Below, one piece after another: positions 1 through 13,417 of a stretch of 64,000 nt of DNA. A model generated the notes under the pieces. The model had not been told where the DNA came from. It did no database searches and saw only the letters and a program-made list of their open reading frames with translations. The stretch is from Corydoras sp. C115 (Eukaryota > Chordata > Actinopteri > Siluriformes > Callichthyidae), in contig JAFMOC010000173.1 of assembly GCA_019802505.1 (NCBI GenBank), positions 546,001 to 610,000 of the forward strand. Direction: 5' to 3'. The first letter of the stretch is position 1. The number at the start of each line of letters is the position of its first letter. A program made the position numbers and the translations under genes.

Positions 1-279
1 GGGTGTATCTGCCCAGCGCCTGAAACGTTCTCCCCTGGATTGGACAAAAACATGGATCAAGGTCAATTGTATGCTCCAAATTGCCCCATATAGAGTGTGT
101 CTGTGTGAGTGAGTGTGTGCCCAGTGATAGACTGGCGCCCTGTCCTGGGTCTATCTGCCCAGCGCCCGAAACGTTCTCCCCTGGATGGGCATGGGGAACC
201 CACCCCACCCCACCCACCCCCCAACCCCCACCCCCCACCTCATGACCTTAGTAGGGGATAAAGTGGAAGATAATGGATG
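1..279 (+). repeat. SINE-A, composite 3' parts
   Basis: Two rearranged pieces: a 3' fragment to about 44 joined to a copy starting at ACAAAAACATGG. C-rich expansion at 202-238. Confidence 0.85.
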
Positions 280-290
280 TTTGTTTGTTG

Positions 291-633
291 ATGGTGGCTT
301 AGTGGTTAGCATGTTCTCCTCTCAGCGCTAGGGATTCCCGGTTCGAATTCCCATCTGGGTGGAGTTTCCATGTTCTCCCCGTGTCTGCGTGGGTTTCCTC
401 CGGGTTCTCCAGTTTCCTTCCACAGTCCAAAAACATGGATCAAGTCAATTGAGTTCTCCAAATTGCCCCATATAGAGTGTGTCTGTGTGAGTGAGTGTGT
501 GCCCAGCGATGGATTGGCGTCCTGTCCTGGGTCTATCTGCCCAGCGCCCGAGACGTTCTCCCCTGGATGGGCATGGGGAACCCCACCGCGACCCTAATAG
601 AGGATAAAGCGGGAGATAATGAATGAATGAATG
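291..633 (+). repeat. SINE-A copy, full length
   Basis: tRNA-like A box TGGCTTAGTGG, B box GGTTCGAATTC, (GAAT)n tail. TTTGTTGATGG flanks both ends. Confidence 0.93.
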
Positions 634-1300
634 TTTGTTGATGGAGGGATTTGTCCTGAAGTCAGGGACCTGCGGTTGCCCCTTCTAAACAGCAGGCGAG
701 TTGTTGGTGCGCGAATGACTGAGCAGAACTGCGATCGAGCCCCGAAACACGAACTAAAAGCCGGCTCCGTGGTTCGACAAGACACATCCAGTGGAGTTTG
801 AAGCGTGATCCGGACCGTAATGGAGAGCGATCGCGGGCAAAGTGGGTGAGTGGGTGAGTCCGCCAGCCGAACTTACCGTGGAGGTTAGCCCGTTAGCAGC
901 GCAGCTAACGCGGGAGCTGGTGCAGATGTCGCCGGCCGGCCGGCCGGCGCGCTCACTCACCGTGTAAACCTTCAAACGCTGTTAGTTAATAACGCCGCCG
1001 CTCCGAGGCTGCGCTGTCACGCTGGATCCACGCGTGGGGCGCGTGGGACGCGTGGACGACGCCGCCGAAGTAAGTTGTACGCGGCGGAACACCTGCTTAC
1101 CTCATCGCCACCAGATCGGTCACGAAGCCAGACTGGAGCCCACCCCACGGAGCCGCGGAGCCACGCACCGCGCACCCACGATCACGCCGGGCTATCAGGC
1201 AGCTCCACGAAGACGCGCGTGACACCCGGAGCCGAAGGGGCGCGTTTAAAAACAACAACTCGACACTTTTTCCAGGAGCCGACTCCGACTCCGACTCCGA
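600..1300 (-). promoter_or_regulatory. CpG-rich island, probable promoter/first exon(s) of a minus-strand gene leaving the window
   Basis: The only long CpG-dense stretch in the window: (GCCG)n at 931-949, repeated GCGTGG units at 1032-1058 and many CG dinucleotides. On the minus strand it holds three strong splice donors: exon ends at 1101 (GAG|GTAAGCAG), 961 (ACG|GTGAGTGAG) and 877 (ACG|GTAAGTTC). No matching downstream exon is seen, as expected if the next exon lies left of base 1. In human, COBLL1 follows SLC38A11 in this direction and orientation, so a cobll1-like gene is a reasonable guess, not a sequence-based call. Confidence 0.6.
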
Positions 1301-1604
1301 GCAACAAGCATTTGACAGCTTGAGTCGTTTTTTTTTTTTTTTTTTTTTTTCGGGAAGATCTTTCAACTTGCACAGCGGGGGGGGTGGGGGGGTATTATTC
1401 TAAATGCCCACGAGTAGTGAAAAAATAAGTTAAAGCGGGCAGATGAGAAAAAAGTAAATCAGTCAGGATGTTGTGTTTATTTAAAACGTTGGCGGTGGTT
1501 TGTGATACATACGAGGTTACGCACACTCACACACACGCACACACCCCGGCTGCTAACATGGTACGCTCCAAGCGAATAGCAGCCGCCGCGAGAATGGCCT
1601 TCTT

Positions 1605-1618
1605 GTTGCCACGGTAAC
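1605..1618. promoter_or_regulatory. X-box-like (RFX) site
   Basis: GTTGCCACGGTAAC matches the RFX X-box layout GTNRCC-(N)2-RGYAAC with near-palindromic arms. It lies just upstream, on the minus strand, of the CpG island. Confidence 0.45.
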
Positions 1619-1796
1619 AGTGATGCTGTAGAGTAAACGTAGGCAGGTTATTTTCATCACAGTGAAACACACCGGACAGCCGCTGATCACCTCCTGCGTG
1701 CTGATCCATCATCTGTGACTAGTATAAATGTGTAATTTACAAATTGGTGCAATTAACAAGATGCTTTTTTTTATTACAAATTAAATAGTATACATT

Positions 1797-2297
1797 CATT
1801 CATTCGTTCATTCATTATCTCCCGCTTTATCCTCTATTAGGGTCGCGGTGGGGTTCCCCATGCCCATCCAGGGGAGAACGTCTCGGGCGCTGGGCAGATA
1901 GACCCAGGACAGGGCGCCAATCCATCGCTGGACACACACTCACTCACACAGACACACTCTATATGGGGCAATTTGGAGAACTCAATTGACTTGATCCATG
2001 TTTTTGGACTGTGGGAGGAAACCGGAGAACCCGGAGGAAACCCACGCAGACACGGGGAGAACATGGAAACTCCACCCAGATGGGGATTCGAACCGGGAAT
2101 CCCTAGCGCTGAGAGGCGAACGTGCTCAGGACAGATAGGCTCAGGACAGGGCGCCAATCCATCGCTTGGCACACACACACCCACTCACACAAACACACTC
2201 TATATGGGGCAATTTTTGAGAATTCAATTGACTTGATCCATGTTTTTGGACTGTGGGAGGAAACCGGAGAACCCGGCACTAAGCCACCGTGCCGCCT
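1797..2297 (-). repeat. SINE-A, 1.5-unit composite
   Basis: One insertion (AGTATACATT on both sides) whose body is partly duplicated internally near 2130. Confidence 0.9.
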
Positions 2298-2912
2298 TAA
2301 AGAGTATACATTATAAACAAAAATAAAGGGAAATCTCACACATGGAATGAAATATCTAATTAAAATTCTGTAGGTTTATTATTATTGTTATTATTATTAT
2401 TATTACTATTTTTTTTTTTTTACCGTAATAACAGATTGCATGACATCGACATGGCAACCGTGACGATAAGGAAGGCCATGATACTCAGCACACATTAAGC
2501 GTCTTTGATTTTCAAGTGGTGAAATGCAAAATAGAAGCATATTCACAAGTGGTCCCCGCTGTATGTGCACATAGAGTTAACGGTTGTACCCTTGTTTAAA
2601 TTTTTAATTAAACATGATAGTCACCCCTCACAGCATTCCCCCCCGTTCCCAACCGGAAAAGGATTTCAGTGGCGATTCTGTAGCATTTTAAATGCTTGAA
2701 TCTAATAAAGCAGAGACCCTGGAGACATGATAGCAGTGTTTCTGATACTGATGTACTGAAGATTCATTAAAACCCCTGATTTTGATCTGATGATTTGCAA
2801 AGAGTTGACAGGATGTTTAATATTTCCTGCATATTAATATTGAGCATGTTGTTCAATAAAATCACAACACGTTACTGTTTTGTTTTGAATTTTATAATAT
2901 TTTATAACCTGC

Positions 2913-3257
2913 GGGCGGCACGGTGGCTTAGTGGTTTAGCACGTTCGCCTCTCAGCACTAGGGATTCCCGGTTCGAATCCCCATCTGGGTGGAGTTTCCA
3001 TGTTCTCCCCGTGTCTGCGTGGGTTTCCTCCGGGTTCTCCGGTTTCCTCCCACAGTCCAAAAACATGGATCAAGTCAATTGAATTCTCCAAATTGCCCCA
3101 TATAGAGTGTGTGTGTGTGAGTGAATGTGTGCCCAGCGATGGATTGGCGCCCTGTCCTGGGTCTATCTGCCCAGCGCCCGAGATGTTCTCCCCTGGATGG
3201 GCATGGGGAACCACACCGCGACCCTAATAGAGGATAAAGCAGGAGATAATGGATGAA
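2913..3257 (+). repeat. SINE-A copy, full length
   Basis: Target-site duplication TTTATAACCTGC at 2901-2912 and 3258-3269. Confidence 0.95.
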
Positions 3258-3905
3258 TTTATAACCTGCTTAGTATCTGTGCAGTTACTTCAGCAAACCT
3301 AGTGTCAGACGTGCTCATATCAGTGAAAGGAAACTAGGATCTGACAATGCAGTGTTGAGAATTTGAAAAAATGCCTTCATTGAAGCCTAAAGTGGATGAT
3401 AACAAGGTATGATGATTTTTTTTTTGAAGGGCTGGGAAAAAGAGCCCATTCTTTCGATGTTGTAGGCCCAGTGCATTATAGATGAATCAATGGAAAACCT
3501 TAAACTGTAAATTTGAATATATATTTTTTGGTGAAATTCCAGATTGCGTTCCTTGTGGCTCGTTCTATTAAGCAAACGTTCTGAATTTCATTCTCTCGTT
3601 CCAGGCTGTGGGCAGTGTTCTTTGTTTCAAATTAATCCATGAGCTCAGTGCTGCTTTACCAGTACATGCCACCATAGCACATAGTATTGTTCATTTAACT
3701 TCAGTCTTCTAATATCATAGAATTTAATAGCATAGAATTTAAGAAATAGAAATTTGTGGTTAACTTTCAACACACTGAGAACAGCTTATACATTAGATTA
3801 AAAATCAAAATGTATACAAATATCCTTAATCTTGGACTGATTTACAAAAAAATCCATATAAAGGTATAATATGGTGGTCTGTTCTAATACATAAATAATT
3901 TTTTA

Positions 3906-4256
3906 ATGGCTTGGTGGCTTAGTGGTTAGCACGTTCTCCTCTCAGCGCTAGGGATTCCCGGTTCGAATCCCCATCTGGGTGGAGTTTCCATGTTCCCCCC
4001 ATGTCCGCGTGGGTTTCCTCCGGGTTCTCCGGTTTCCTCCCACAGTCCAAAAACATGGATCAAGTCAATTGAGTTCTCCAAATTGCCCCAATGTTTGTGT
4101 GAGTGTCTCTGTGTGAGTGTGTGCCCAGCGATAGATTGCCCCCCTGTCCTGGGTGTATCTGCCCAGCGCCTGAAACGTTCTCCCCTGGATGGGCATGGGG
4201 AACCCCACCGCGACCCTAATAGAGGATAAAGCGGAAGATGATGGATGAATGAATGA
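3906..4256 (+). repeat. SINE-A copy
   Basis: Full-length body with a changed middle (CAATGTTTGTGTGAG) and a GAATGAATGAA tail. Confidence 0.93.
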
Positions 4257-4705
4257 ACCTTAATGTTCATGTTCATCATACAGATGTGTATCTAACTATA
4301 CCAGACTAATAAAATCACATTCAAACAAATAGCAGCAATTTAAAATGAAATTCTTTACTTGAAAGCCATATTGTAGTTAATTATAGTTTTGCTTGAACAT
4401 GATAAAACTTTATTATATCAATTAGGAAAATTAGTTTTATGACATACACAAAACAACAAACACCAAGCAAGCAACAGTTACTTTCACCATGAATTTGAGA
4501 ACGTTGGAAAACATCAGGTACTGAGGCGTGAAAGGTTGAAAAAGACTTATATCTGAGTGACTGCTCTACAAAACCTCAAATGAAACTCTTCTATTTGGTG
4601 ACATCTCGTGGCAAAAGTGTACTTTTTTTTAAAAAGTCATAACATTTAAAACATTTAAAAAAAAAACTTATACATTTGTTATATATTGATATTCATTATA
4701 TGTTT

Positions 4706-5257
4706 ACATGTTCTCCCCGTGGGAGTCTGTATGTGTAAGAGTGAGTGTGTAATTGTGTGCCCAGCGATAGATTGGCGCCCTGTCCTGGGTTTATCTGCCC
4801 AGCACCCGAAACGTTCTCCCCTGGATGGGCATGGTGAACCCTCCCTCCCCCCACGCCACCCTAACAGAGGATTATTCAGTCATTCATTATCTTCTACTTT
4901 ATCCCCTATTAGGGTCGCGGTGGGGTTCCCCATGCCCATCCAGGGGAGAACGTCTCAGGCGCTGGGCAGATACACCCAGGACAGGGTGCCATTCTATCAC
5001 TGGGCACACATTCACTCACACACACACACTCTATATGGGGCAATTTGGAGAATTCAATTGCTATTGATTCATTTTGGACTGTGGGAGGAAACCGGAGAAC
5101 CCGGAGGAAACCCACGCGGACACGGGGAGAACATGGAAACTCCACCCAGATGGGGATTCGAACCGGGAATCCCAAGTGCTGAGAGGAGAACGTGCTAACC
5201 ACTAAGCCACCGTGCCGCCAACAGAGGATTAAGAGGAAGATAATGAATGAATGAACT
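4706..5257 (+). repeat. SINE-A, 5'-truncated, interrupted by another copy
   Basis: Pieces 4706-4874 and 5232-5257, split by the insertion at 4875-5219. Confidence 0.88.
4875..5219 (-). repeat. SINE-A inserted in SINE-A
   Basis: Target-site duplication AACAGAGGATTA at 4863-4874 and 5220-5231. Confidence 0.93.
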
Positions 5258-5307
5258 ATTTTTTTTTCCTGTTCGGGATGTGTAATCCTATATTTAACCT
5301 AAAGATT

Positions 5308-5624
5308 ATTCATTATCTCCCGCTTTATCCTCTATTTGGGTCGCGGTGGGGTTCCCCATGCCCATCCAGGGGAGAACGTCTCGGGCGCTGGGCAGATAGA
5401 CCCAGGACAGGGCGCCAATCCATCGCTGGGCACACACTCACTCACACAGACACACTCTATATGGGGCAATTTTGAGAATTCAATTGACTTGATCCATGTT
5501 TTTGGACTGTGGGAGGAAACCGGAGAACCCGGAGGAAACCCACGCGGACACGGGGAGAACACCCAGGTAGGGATTCGAACCGGGGGAGAGGAGAACGTGC
5601 TAACCACTAAGCCACCGTGCCGGC
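5308..5624 (-). repeat. SINE-A copy with head deletion
   Basis: Target-site duplication AACCTAAAGATT at 5296-5307 and 5625-5636; lies just past the slc38a11 stop codon. Confidence 0.93.
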
Positions 5625-5692
5625 AACCTAAAGATTCATATAACGTTATTTTAATTTAAACAGATTTAAACTTTGCATGACACAGAATATGA

Positions 5693-5992
5693 TCAAAGTA
5701 AAAAACTGCTGACATTTTGAGTGGTGTTCGTGACCGGCAACCAGCTGCTGACTGAAGTTGAGGTTAGGGGATCAGAGGTGTTTAGGTTTGCACAGTAGAA
5801 CATCTCCAATCCATGGGAACAGCTCTGAGGATACAGTGCTGTCATAATCAAACCAACAATCATGACAAAAACCCCAGCCACGAGAATAAACACTGCCAGA
5901 ATGTTATTCCTGTAAAACCAACGTCCATCAGTGAGCTTCAGGTAGCAAGCTGAAGGAATGATGAAGATTAGTGGTGTAGCACTCAAGGCTCC
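5693..5992 (-). CDS. slc38a11: slc38a11 coding exon 12 (C-terminus and stop)
   Basis: 300 nt including TGA. GALSATPLIFIIPSACYLKL is near-identical in kind to the human segment. A final hydrophobic helix follows, then a Ser/Thr-rich tail with NTS and NTT/NVS sequons. No AATAAA was seen just downstream, so the 3' UTR end is unknown. Confidence 0.95.
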   Translation of the reverse strand, partial: GALSATPLIFIIPSACYLKLTDGRWFYRNNILAVFILVAGVFVMIVGLIMTALYPQSCSHGLEMFYCANLNTSDPLTSTSVSSWLPVTNTTQNVSSFLL

Positions 5993-8900
5993 CTAGAAGA
6001 ATACCAAAAAAATACAACTGAACACATATGCTTATAATCTGGGTGAAATACATGTTACATATTACAGGAAAAATATTTTTTAAATATTAAATAAGACAGG
6101 TCGCGATAGATGGGCGTCCTGGGTGTATCTGCCCCTCAACTCTAGGACTCTAAGCAAAAGCTATTGAATAAATTAATGAATGTTCTATGAATGTTTTTTT
6201 TACGCATGCAGAATTATTTCAATATCACCTAAAAATTACAACATAACAGTCATAAACATGGTTTCTATGTTTTAATGACCTTTTATGCTCTATTTTTGTA
6301 CATAGAATTCTGCGATTTTCAGAAAGACTTACAAGATAATGCAAGTTTAAATTTTGTGCAATTATTCTTAGAGGAAATTAGTTTAGGGGGAGGATTTTCG
6401 TTTGGTTTGGTCCCACGTGGTAACATCGTTTAGTTTTCCAGAATCTATCCATCTGTCTTTTTACACCTTTTTACAATATGTGCTTAACATTATTTAATAA
6501 AGAAACCAGCTTTATATTTTTCAATATAAATTTCCATGTTCTCCCCGTGTCTGCGTGGGTTTCCTCCGGGTTCTCCGGTTTCCTCCCACAGTCCAAAAAC
6601 ATGGATCAAGTCAATTGAATTCTCAAAATTGCCCCATATAGAGTGTGTCTGTGTGAGTGAGTGTGTGCCCAGCGATGGATTGGCGCCCTGTCCTGAGTGT
6701 ATCTGCCCAGCGCCTGAGATGTTCTCCCCTGGATGGGCATGGGGAACCCCACCGCGACCCTAATAGAGGATAAAGCGGGAGATAATGAATGAATTAATGA
6801 ATGAATAAATTGAACCAATGGCGGCACAATGGCTTAGTGGTTGGCACGTTCGCCTCTCAGCACTAGGGATTCCCGGTTCGAATCCCCATCTGGGTGGAGT
6901 TTCCATGTTCTCCCCGTGTCTGCGTGGGTTTCCTCCGGGTTCTCCGGTTTCCTCCCACAGTCCAAAAACATGGATCAAGTCAATTGAATTCTCAACATTG
7001 CCTCATATAGAGTGTGTCTGTGTGAGTGAGTGTGTGTCCAGCGATGGATTGGCGCCCTGTCCTGGGTGTATCTGCCCAGCGCCTGAGATGTTCTCCCCTG
7101 AATGGGCATGGGGAACCCCACCGCGACCCTAATAGAGGATAAAGCGGGAGATAATGAATGAATGAATGAATGAATAAATTGAACCACAAAACTAATCTAG
7201 CACAAGCACTGATTTGCTGATAACAGTTGGCAGTAAAAATTTTTAAAATACAACAAAAAATAATAAGAAACCCTAAATGAATTTTTTTTATTTTTTCCAT
7301 TAAATATTATTTCAAATACTCACATTTAACTCGAGCACAACTCCCAAACAGTCATATGTTAACGATATCACTGTAACCACTAATATTATTGCCAGAGTTA
7401 CCATGACGTGGGCTTTGGTGCTAAGTAGTCCATTAAAAAAGAAATTTGACACCACCTGAAAGACAGGAAATGTGTTCGATTATGTTAATTAAAAGCAATG
7501 GTAGTGAGTCCTCTGAAATCATGCACTTTAAAGCAATTCTGACCTATTCCCATGTTTCCATAAAACCGAAATTATCTTACATTACTAAAATGATCACGTT
7601 AATATGCCATATCTATATTATGCACTTACAACATGTAATTTATTTTGTAATTCAGCAACAAACTGAGTCAGAAATAAAGAAAAATAAATCAGTGCACTTA
7701 CAATTCTGCATTTTTTAAAAGGTAGATATACAAAAAAACATACCATGAGATGACTTTGTTATTAATACAATACTTCAGAGATTTCTCACAGATACAGTAA
7801 CAGTGACATCTAGCTACAACCCCAATGATGAAAAAATTTTGTGACTGTAAAATGTAGGCGGCACGGTGGCTTAGTGCTTAGCACGTTCGCCTCTCAGCGC
7901 TAGGGATTCCCGGTTCGAATCCCAATCTGGGTGGAGCTTCCATGTTCTCCCCGTGTCTGCGTGGGTTTCCTCCGGGTTCTCCGGTTTCCTCCCACAGTCC
8001 AAAAACATGGATCAAGTCAATTGAATTCTCAAAATTTCCCCATATAGAGTGTGTCTGTGTGAGTGAGTGTGTGCCCAGCGATGGATTGGCGCCCTGTCCT
8101 GGGTGTATCTGCCCAGCGCCCGAGACGTTCTCCCCTGGATGGGCATGGGGAACCCCACTGCGAGGATAAAGCGGGAGATAATGAATGAATGAATGTGTAA
8201 AATGTAAATAAAATTAGAATCTAATGACTTGCGAACCCCATGGACCCATGTTTTATTCCCGCTAGAAAACAAACAAGATATGATGATTAAAAAATTTGCA
8301 TTTATCCCAGGTCCACTGAAGTTACTAATGTGGGTCCTTGAGCAAGACCCTTAACCCTTATTGCTCCAGGGATGTTGTGATGAACCCTGTGCTCACCTTG
8401 TAAGTCGCTTTGGATAAAAGCATCTGATAAATGACCCCCAATTTTTTTTAAATAATTTCAAAACACAGGTTTACATACAGGACAGGGCACCCCCTCATCA
8501 CCATGTTTTTGGACTGTGGCAGAAAACCGGGCGTGTGTGCTCCCTCCACTCAGTGTGTGTATATGTGAGTGTGTGTTTTACTGCAGGGTTGGGTTTAAAT
8601 GTAAAGGACAAATTCCTCTGTGTGTAATTACTGTAGGTAAAGTAGATCACTTTTATGTCTTTAAATGTGTTAGTTTATTCATTCATTCATTCATTATCCT
8701 TTATTAGGGTTGCGGTGGGGTTCCCCATGCCCATCCAGGGTAGAACGTCTCGGGCGCTGGGCAGATACACCCAGGACAGGATGGCAATCTATCACTGGTC
8801 ACACACTCACTCACACAGACACACCCTATATGGGGCAATTTGGAGAACTCAATTGACTTGATCCATGTTTTTGGACTGTGGGAGGAAACCGGAGAACCCG

Positions 8901-11900
8901 GAGGAAACCCACGCAGACACGGGGAGAACATGGAAACTCCACCCAGATGGGGATTCGAACCGGGAATCCCTAGCGCTGAGAGGAGAACGTGCTAACCACT
9001 AAGCCACCGTGCCGCCCTGTGTTAGTTTAAAGATCATATATGTTGGTAATGTTCTATTGGGAATAAAATGTGGGTTCATGAGATCTGCACTTCATATTAT
9101 TCTGTCTTAATTTACGTTTAACTCAAGTCCCAGTGGAACCAGGGTTTCCCATCTCAGTTTAGTTACTTGCACTTCCACCATTTCCCAACAATGTTGGAAG
9201 TGCCAATAACTAAACCCTGCTTGTGAATGCCATACCTCTCTTGTCACAAAGCACTCCAGAGGGAAAGTTGTGATAATACTGAGACCATAGCAGAATCTAC
9301 CAAAGGTTGCCAAGTTATCATTCCTGCAGTAGTTCTCAAAAACATCACCTAGGAAGAGGAAAATGTGTTTCAGAAATCATTATGCATTAAGTCAGGCGGC
9401 ACGGTGGCTTAGTGGTTAGCACGTTCTCCTCTCAGCGCTAGGGATTCCCGGTTCGAATCCCCATCTGGGTGGAGTTTCCATGTTCTCCCCGTGTCCGCGT
9501 GGGTTTCCTCCGGGTTCTCCGGTTTCCTCCCACAGTCCAAAAACTGGATCATGGATCAAGTCAATTGCGTTCTCCAAATTGCCCCATATAGAGTGTGTTC
9601 GTGTGAGTGAGTGAGTGTGTGCCCAGCGATAGATTGGCGCCCTGTCCTGGGTGTATCTGCCCAGCCCCCCCCCCCCCCCCCCCCCCGCGACCCTAATATA
9701 GGACAAAGCGGAAGATAATGAATGAATGAATGATTAAGCATTAAGTGTATAAATTAGTAACGTAAAGAAAAATATTTTCACCTGCATAATAACAGAGAAC
9801 TGAGATACACATCCATCCATCCATTATTTTCCGCTTTATCCTCTATTAGGGTCGCGGGGGGGGGTTCCCCATGCCCATCCAGGGGAGAACGTTTCGGGAG
9901 CTGGGCTGATACACCCAGGACAGGGCGCCAATCCATCGCTGGGCACCCACTCACTCACTCACACAGACACACACACTCTATATGGGGCAATCTGGAGAAC
10001 TCAATTGACTGTTTTTGGACAGAAACCGGAGAACCTGAAGGAAACCCACGTGGACACGGGGAGAACATGGAAACTCCACCCAGATGGGGATTCGAACCGG
10101 GAATCCCTAGCGCTGAGAGGAGAACGTGCTGACCACTAAGCCACCGTGCCGCCCTGAGATACACAATATGTTTTAATTAGTATGTGCTCATTAAAGTGTG
10201 TGCATGGGAGGGCTTACCTTGTGTGTAGCCAGTAAAGGTTGCATAACCTGCAGCGGCAAAAAATGCACTTATAATTGCAGCTGATCCCACAGACAGATGT
10301 GTGATTCGTGACCAGTTCTTCAAAGTGGGCTCCTTGAGTGACCCATAAATCATGAAGCTATTATGGTGGCAGATAAAAGCTGAAAAATTGTTCGAAAAGA
10401 GGTGATTCATCAGAATAATAAAGAATTCTTTTTCATTCTCTAATATTACACAGGGCATAGAACAAAAGGGTGATTGCCTCTTTCTTTTTTTAATTATTTA
10501 CTTTTCAGAGACTTACCAAAGGACATGACACCAACTGCTTGGATTGCATTGCCCTTTGCAAACACCCATGCATTCTGAGAAGGCGGGCTATAAAAAAAAA
10601 AAAAAAAAAAGAAAAAAAAGAGCACTTCTAACTGGTCACATGGAAATGAATTTGCTTGCTTGCTTGTCTAAACTGACATTAACAGCATTACAGCTGATTT
10701 AATGGTCATGCCTTGGCAAATTAAACGATAAATTAGCTATGCAATTATATCATTCCTTTGTATGCACAAGTGTCACCATGTGTACAGTGTGGCTTATCTA
10801 AGTACATTTGTGGTCCCAATGTTGTGGCTCTTACAAGTACTGTTATTATGATGACCATGGTCAACAACATGGAAACTAAAGACACCTGAAAGAGAAAGTC
10901 ATTTGGTATTAATAATTCATTAATAATGTCAATTAATTTTGCTTCAAAATTCAACCATGTTTGTAACATCTATACCTTTCCAAGTTTGGCCACATCCTTG
11001 TAGAGTGACAGAGGAATTGTAAAAAGAATAGTAGAGACACCGATGACAAAGTGTCTATTTGCTAGTATGTGGTCGGGGCCAACTGAAAAGCATACAAACA
11101 CGTAGGTCGTAGATTCGTTACGATAAAGGCTCATTGACGAATAACGGAAGTGTTAATTTTATTTAGTAAATATTAGAATACCTCCGGGAATCCTCTCCAA
11201 CACTTTTGTTATAGTATCGCCGGTGATGATGTTGTAGCTTATCATTGCTGAAATAGAAAGAAAAACTTAAAAAGTGAGAATGGATAGATTTAACTGATAT
11301 ATAACTATCTACAAATTATAACCAGTATATGCCTCTCAGCTCTGGGGATCCAGGTTCGAATCCCTTTCTGGATGGAGTATCCATATTCTCCGGGTTCTTC
11401 CCATTTATTTAAATTTAAATTTACATTGACCTAGGAGTTTCCATGTTCTCCCCGTGTCGGCGTGGGTTTCCTCCGGGTTCTCCGGTTTCCTCCCACAGTC
11501 CAAAAAACATGGATCAAGTGAATTGAATTCTCCAAATTATATAATATATAATATAGTGTGGGTGGCACGGTGGCTTAGTGGTCAGCACGTTCTCCTCTCA
11601 GCACTAGGGATTCCCGGTTCGAATCCCCATCTAGGTGGAGTTTCCATGTTCTCCCCGTGTCGGCGTGGGTTTCCTCCGGGTTCTCCGGTTTCCTCCCACA
11701 GTCCAAAAAACATGGATCAAGTCAATTGAATTCTCAAAATTGCCCCATATAGAGTGTGTCTGTGTGAGTGAGTGTGTGCCCAGCGATGGATTGGTGCCCT
11801 GTCCTGGGTCTATCTGCCCAGCACCCGAGACGTTCTCCCCTGGATGGGCATGGGGAACCCCACCGCGACCCTAATAGAGGATAAAGCGGGAGATAATGAA

Positions 11901-13356
11901 TGAATGAATGAATGAATAAATTGACCTAACAATCAAAAACTGCCACCTAGTGGCCAAATTACAGAACACACCTACATAAAAACAGCAGGGTGCATGATTT
12001 AAAATAATGTGTTGTATTGTACCGTCACCAAACAAATTAACAAACGCTGATACAAATGTCGATACAATACTTACAAAAGGGTAGGGTAGGGAAAGGGTAG
12101 GTATCTTACCCAGGAAGTGTTGAGTGGGTCTCCTCCGGGTTCTCCGGTTTCCTCCCACAGTCCAAAAACATGGATCAAGTCAATTGAAGTCTCCAAATTG
12201 CCCCATATAGAGTGTGTCTGTGTAAGTGTGTGTGTTCCCAGCGACAGATTGACGCCCTGTCCTGGGTGTATCTGCCCAGCGCCCGAGACGTTCTCCCCTG
12301 GACGGGCATGGGGAACCCCCCCGCGACCCTAATAGAGGATAAAGCGGGAGATGATGGATGGATGGATGGATATTACCAGATATCACTTACCAATAAATGG
12401 ATAGAGAAACTGTAGAGCGGATAAAAGCAGATATCCAACCAAACCAAACGTGTGCCGCACTAAGGCCTGGTAACTCTGCGTCCCTGACAAATTCCCACCT
12501 TTTATTAACAAGATAATAGAGTAGTCTGAGAGGGAAAATGTACATATATATTAGTTATTAATAACCGTTAAATCAAAGTATATTGTTCTATTGTCTGGCT
12601 CATAATTTGTAACAGCTGGTGTTAAACTAAATCAGTTAAAGCATTGATACCTGTAATAAAAGCAACCAGGAAAAGCAAAAGGAGTCCCATGGGAAGTCCA
12701 GCTTCAGCCATCGAGTATGGCAGACCTGTTTCAAGGGAACATTTTTTCATTCATTATCTCCCGCTTTATCCTCTATTAGGGTCTCGGTGGGGTTCCCCAT
12801 GCCCATCCAAGGGAGAACGTCTCGGGCGCTGGGCAGATAGACCCAGGACAGGGCGCCAATCCATTGCTGAGCACACACTCACTCACACAGACACACTCTA
12901 TATGGGGCAATTTGGAGAATTCAATTGACTTGATCCATGTTTTTGGACTGTGGGAGGAAACCGGAGAACCCGGAGGAAACCCACGCAGACACGGGGAGAA
13001 CATGGATACTCCACCCAGATGGGGATTCAAACCGGGAATCCCTAGCGCCGAGAGGAGAACGTGCTAACCACTAAGCCACCGTGCCGCCTAAAGGGAACAT
13101 AATGAATGAAAATACTGTATGCAAGTACATTAAAAGTGCATTGTGTTACAGTATCGGTCATATGATTGGTACACAAACATCTGCATCTAAACATTTCTTT
13201 GCTTTAATCTTCTGGAATTTGTTGTGACATTTCAACTGGTTTCCAAGAACAGATTTAAAGTTTAAGGATACTGAAATCTGCCCTCAGAGAAAGTGAGACA
13301 TTGTTCATTGTTTATTGTAGTTAATTTGTAAGAGAGCCAATCCAAAATGAGGCCAA

Positions 13357-13417
<61 letters not shown>

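Noticed and set aside
291..365. tRNA gene candidates with A and B boxes (many places)
   Set aside because: The boxes belong to SINE heads; no copy shows a full tRNA cloverleaf with acceptor-stem pairing.
594..975. Minus-strand frames of 63 and 73 codons near the left CpG island as proteins
   Set aside because: They cross strong splice donors and a SINE; at most they are pieces of non-coding or first-exon sequence.
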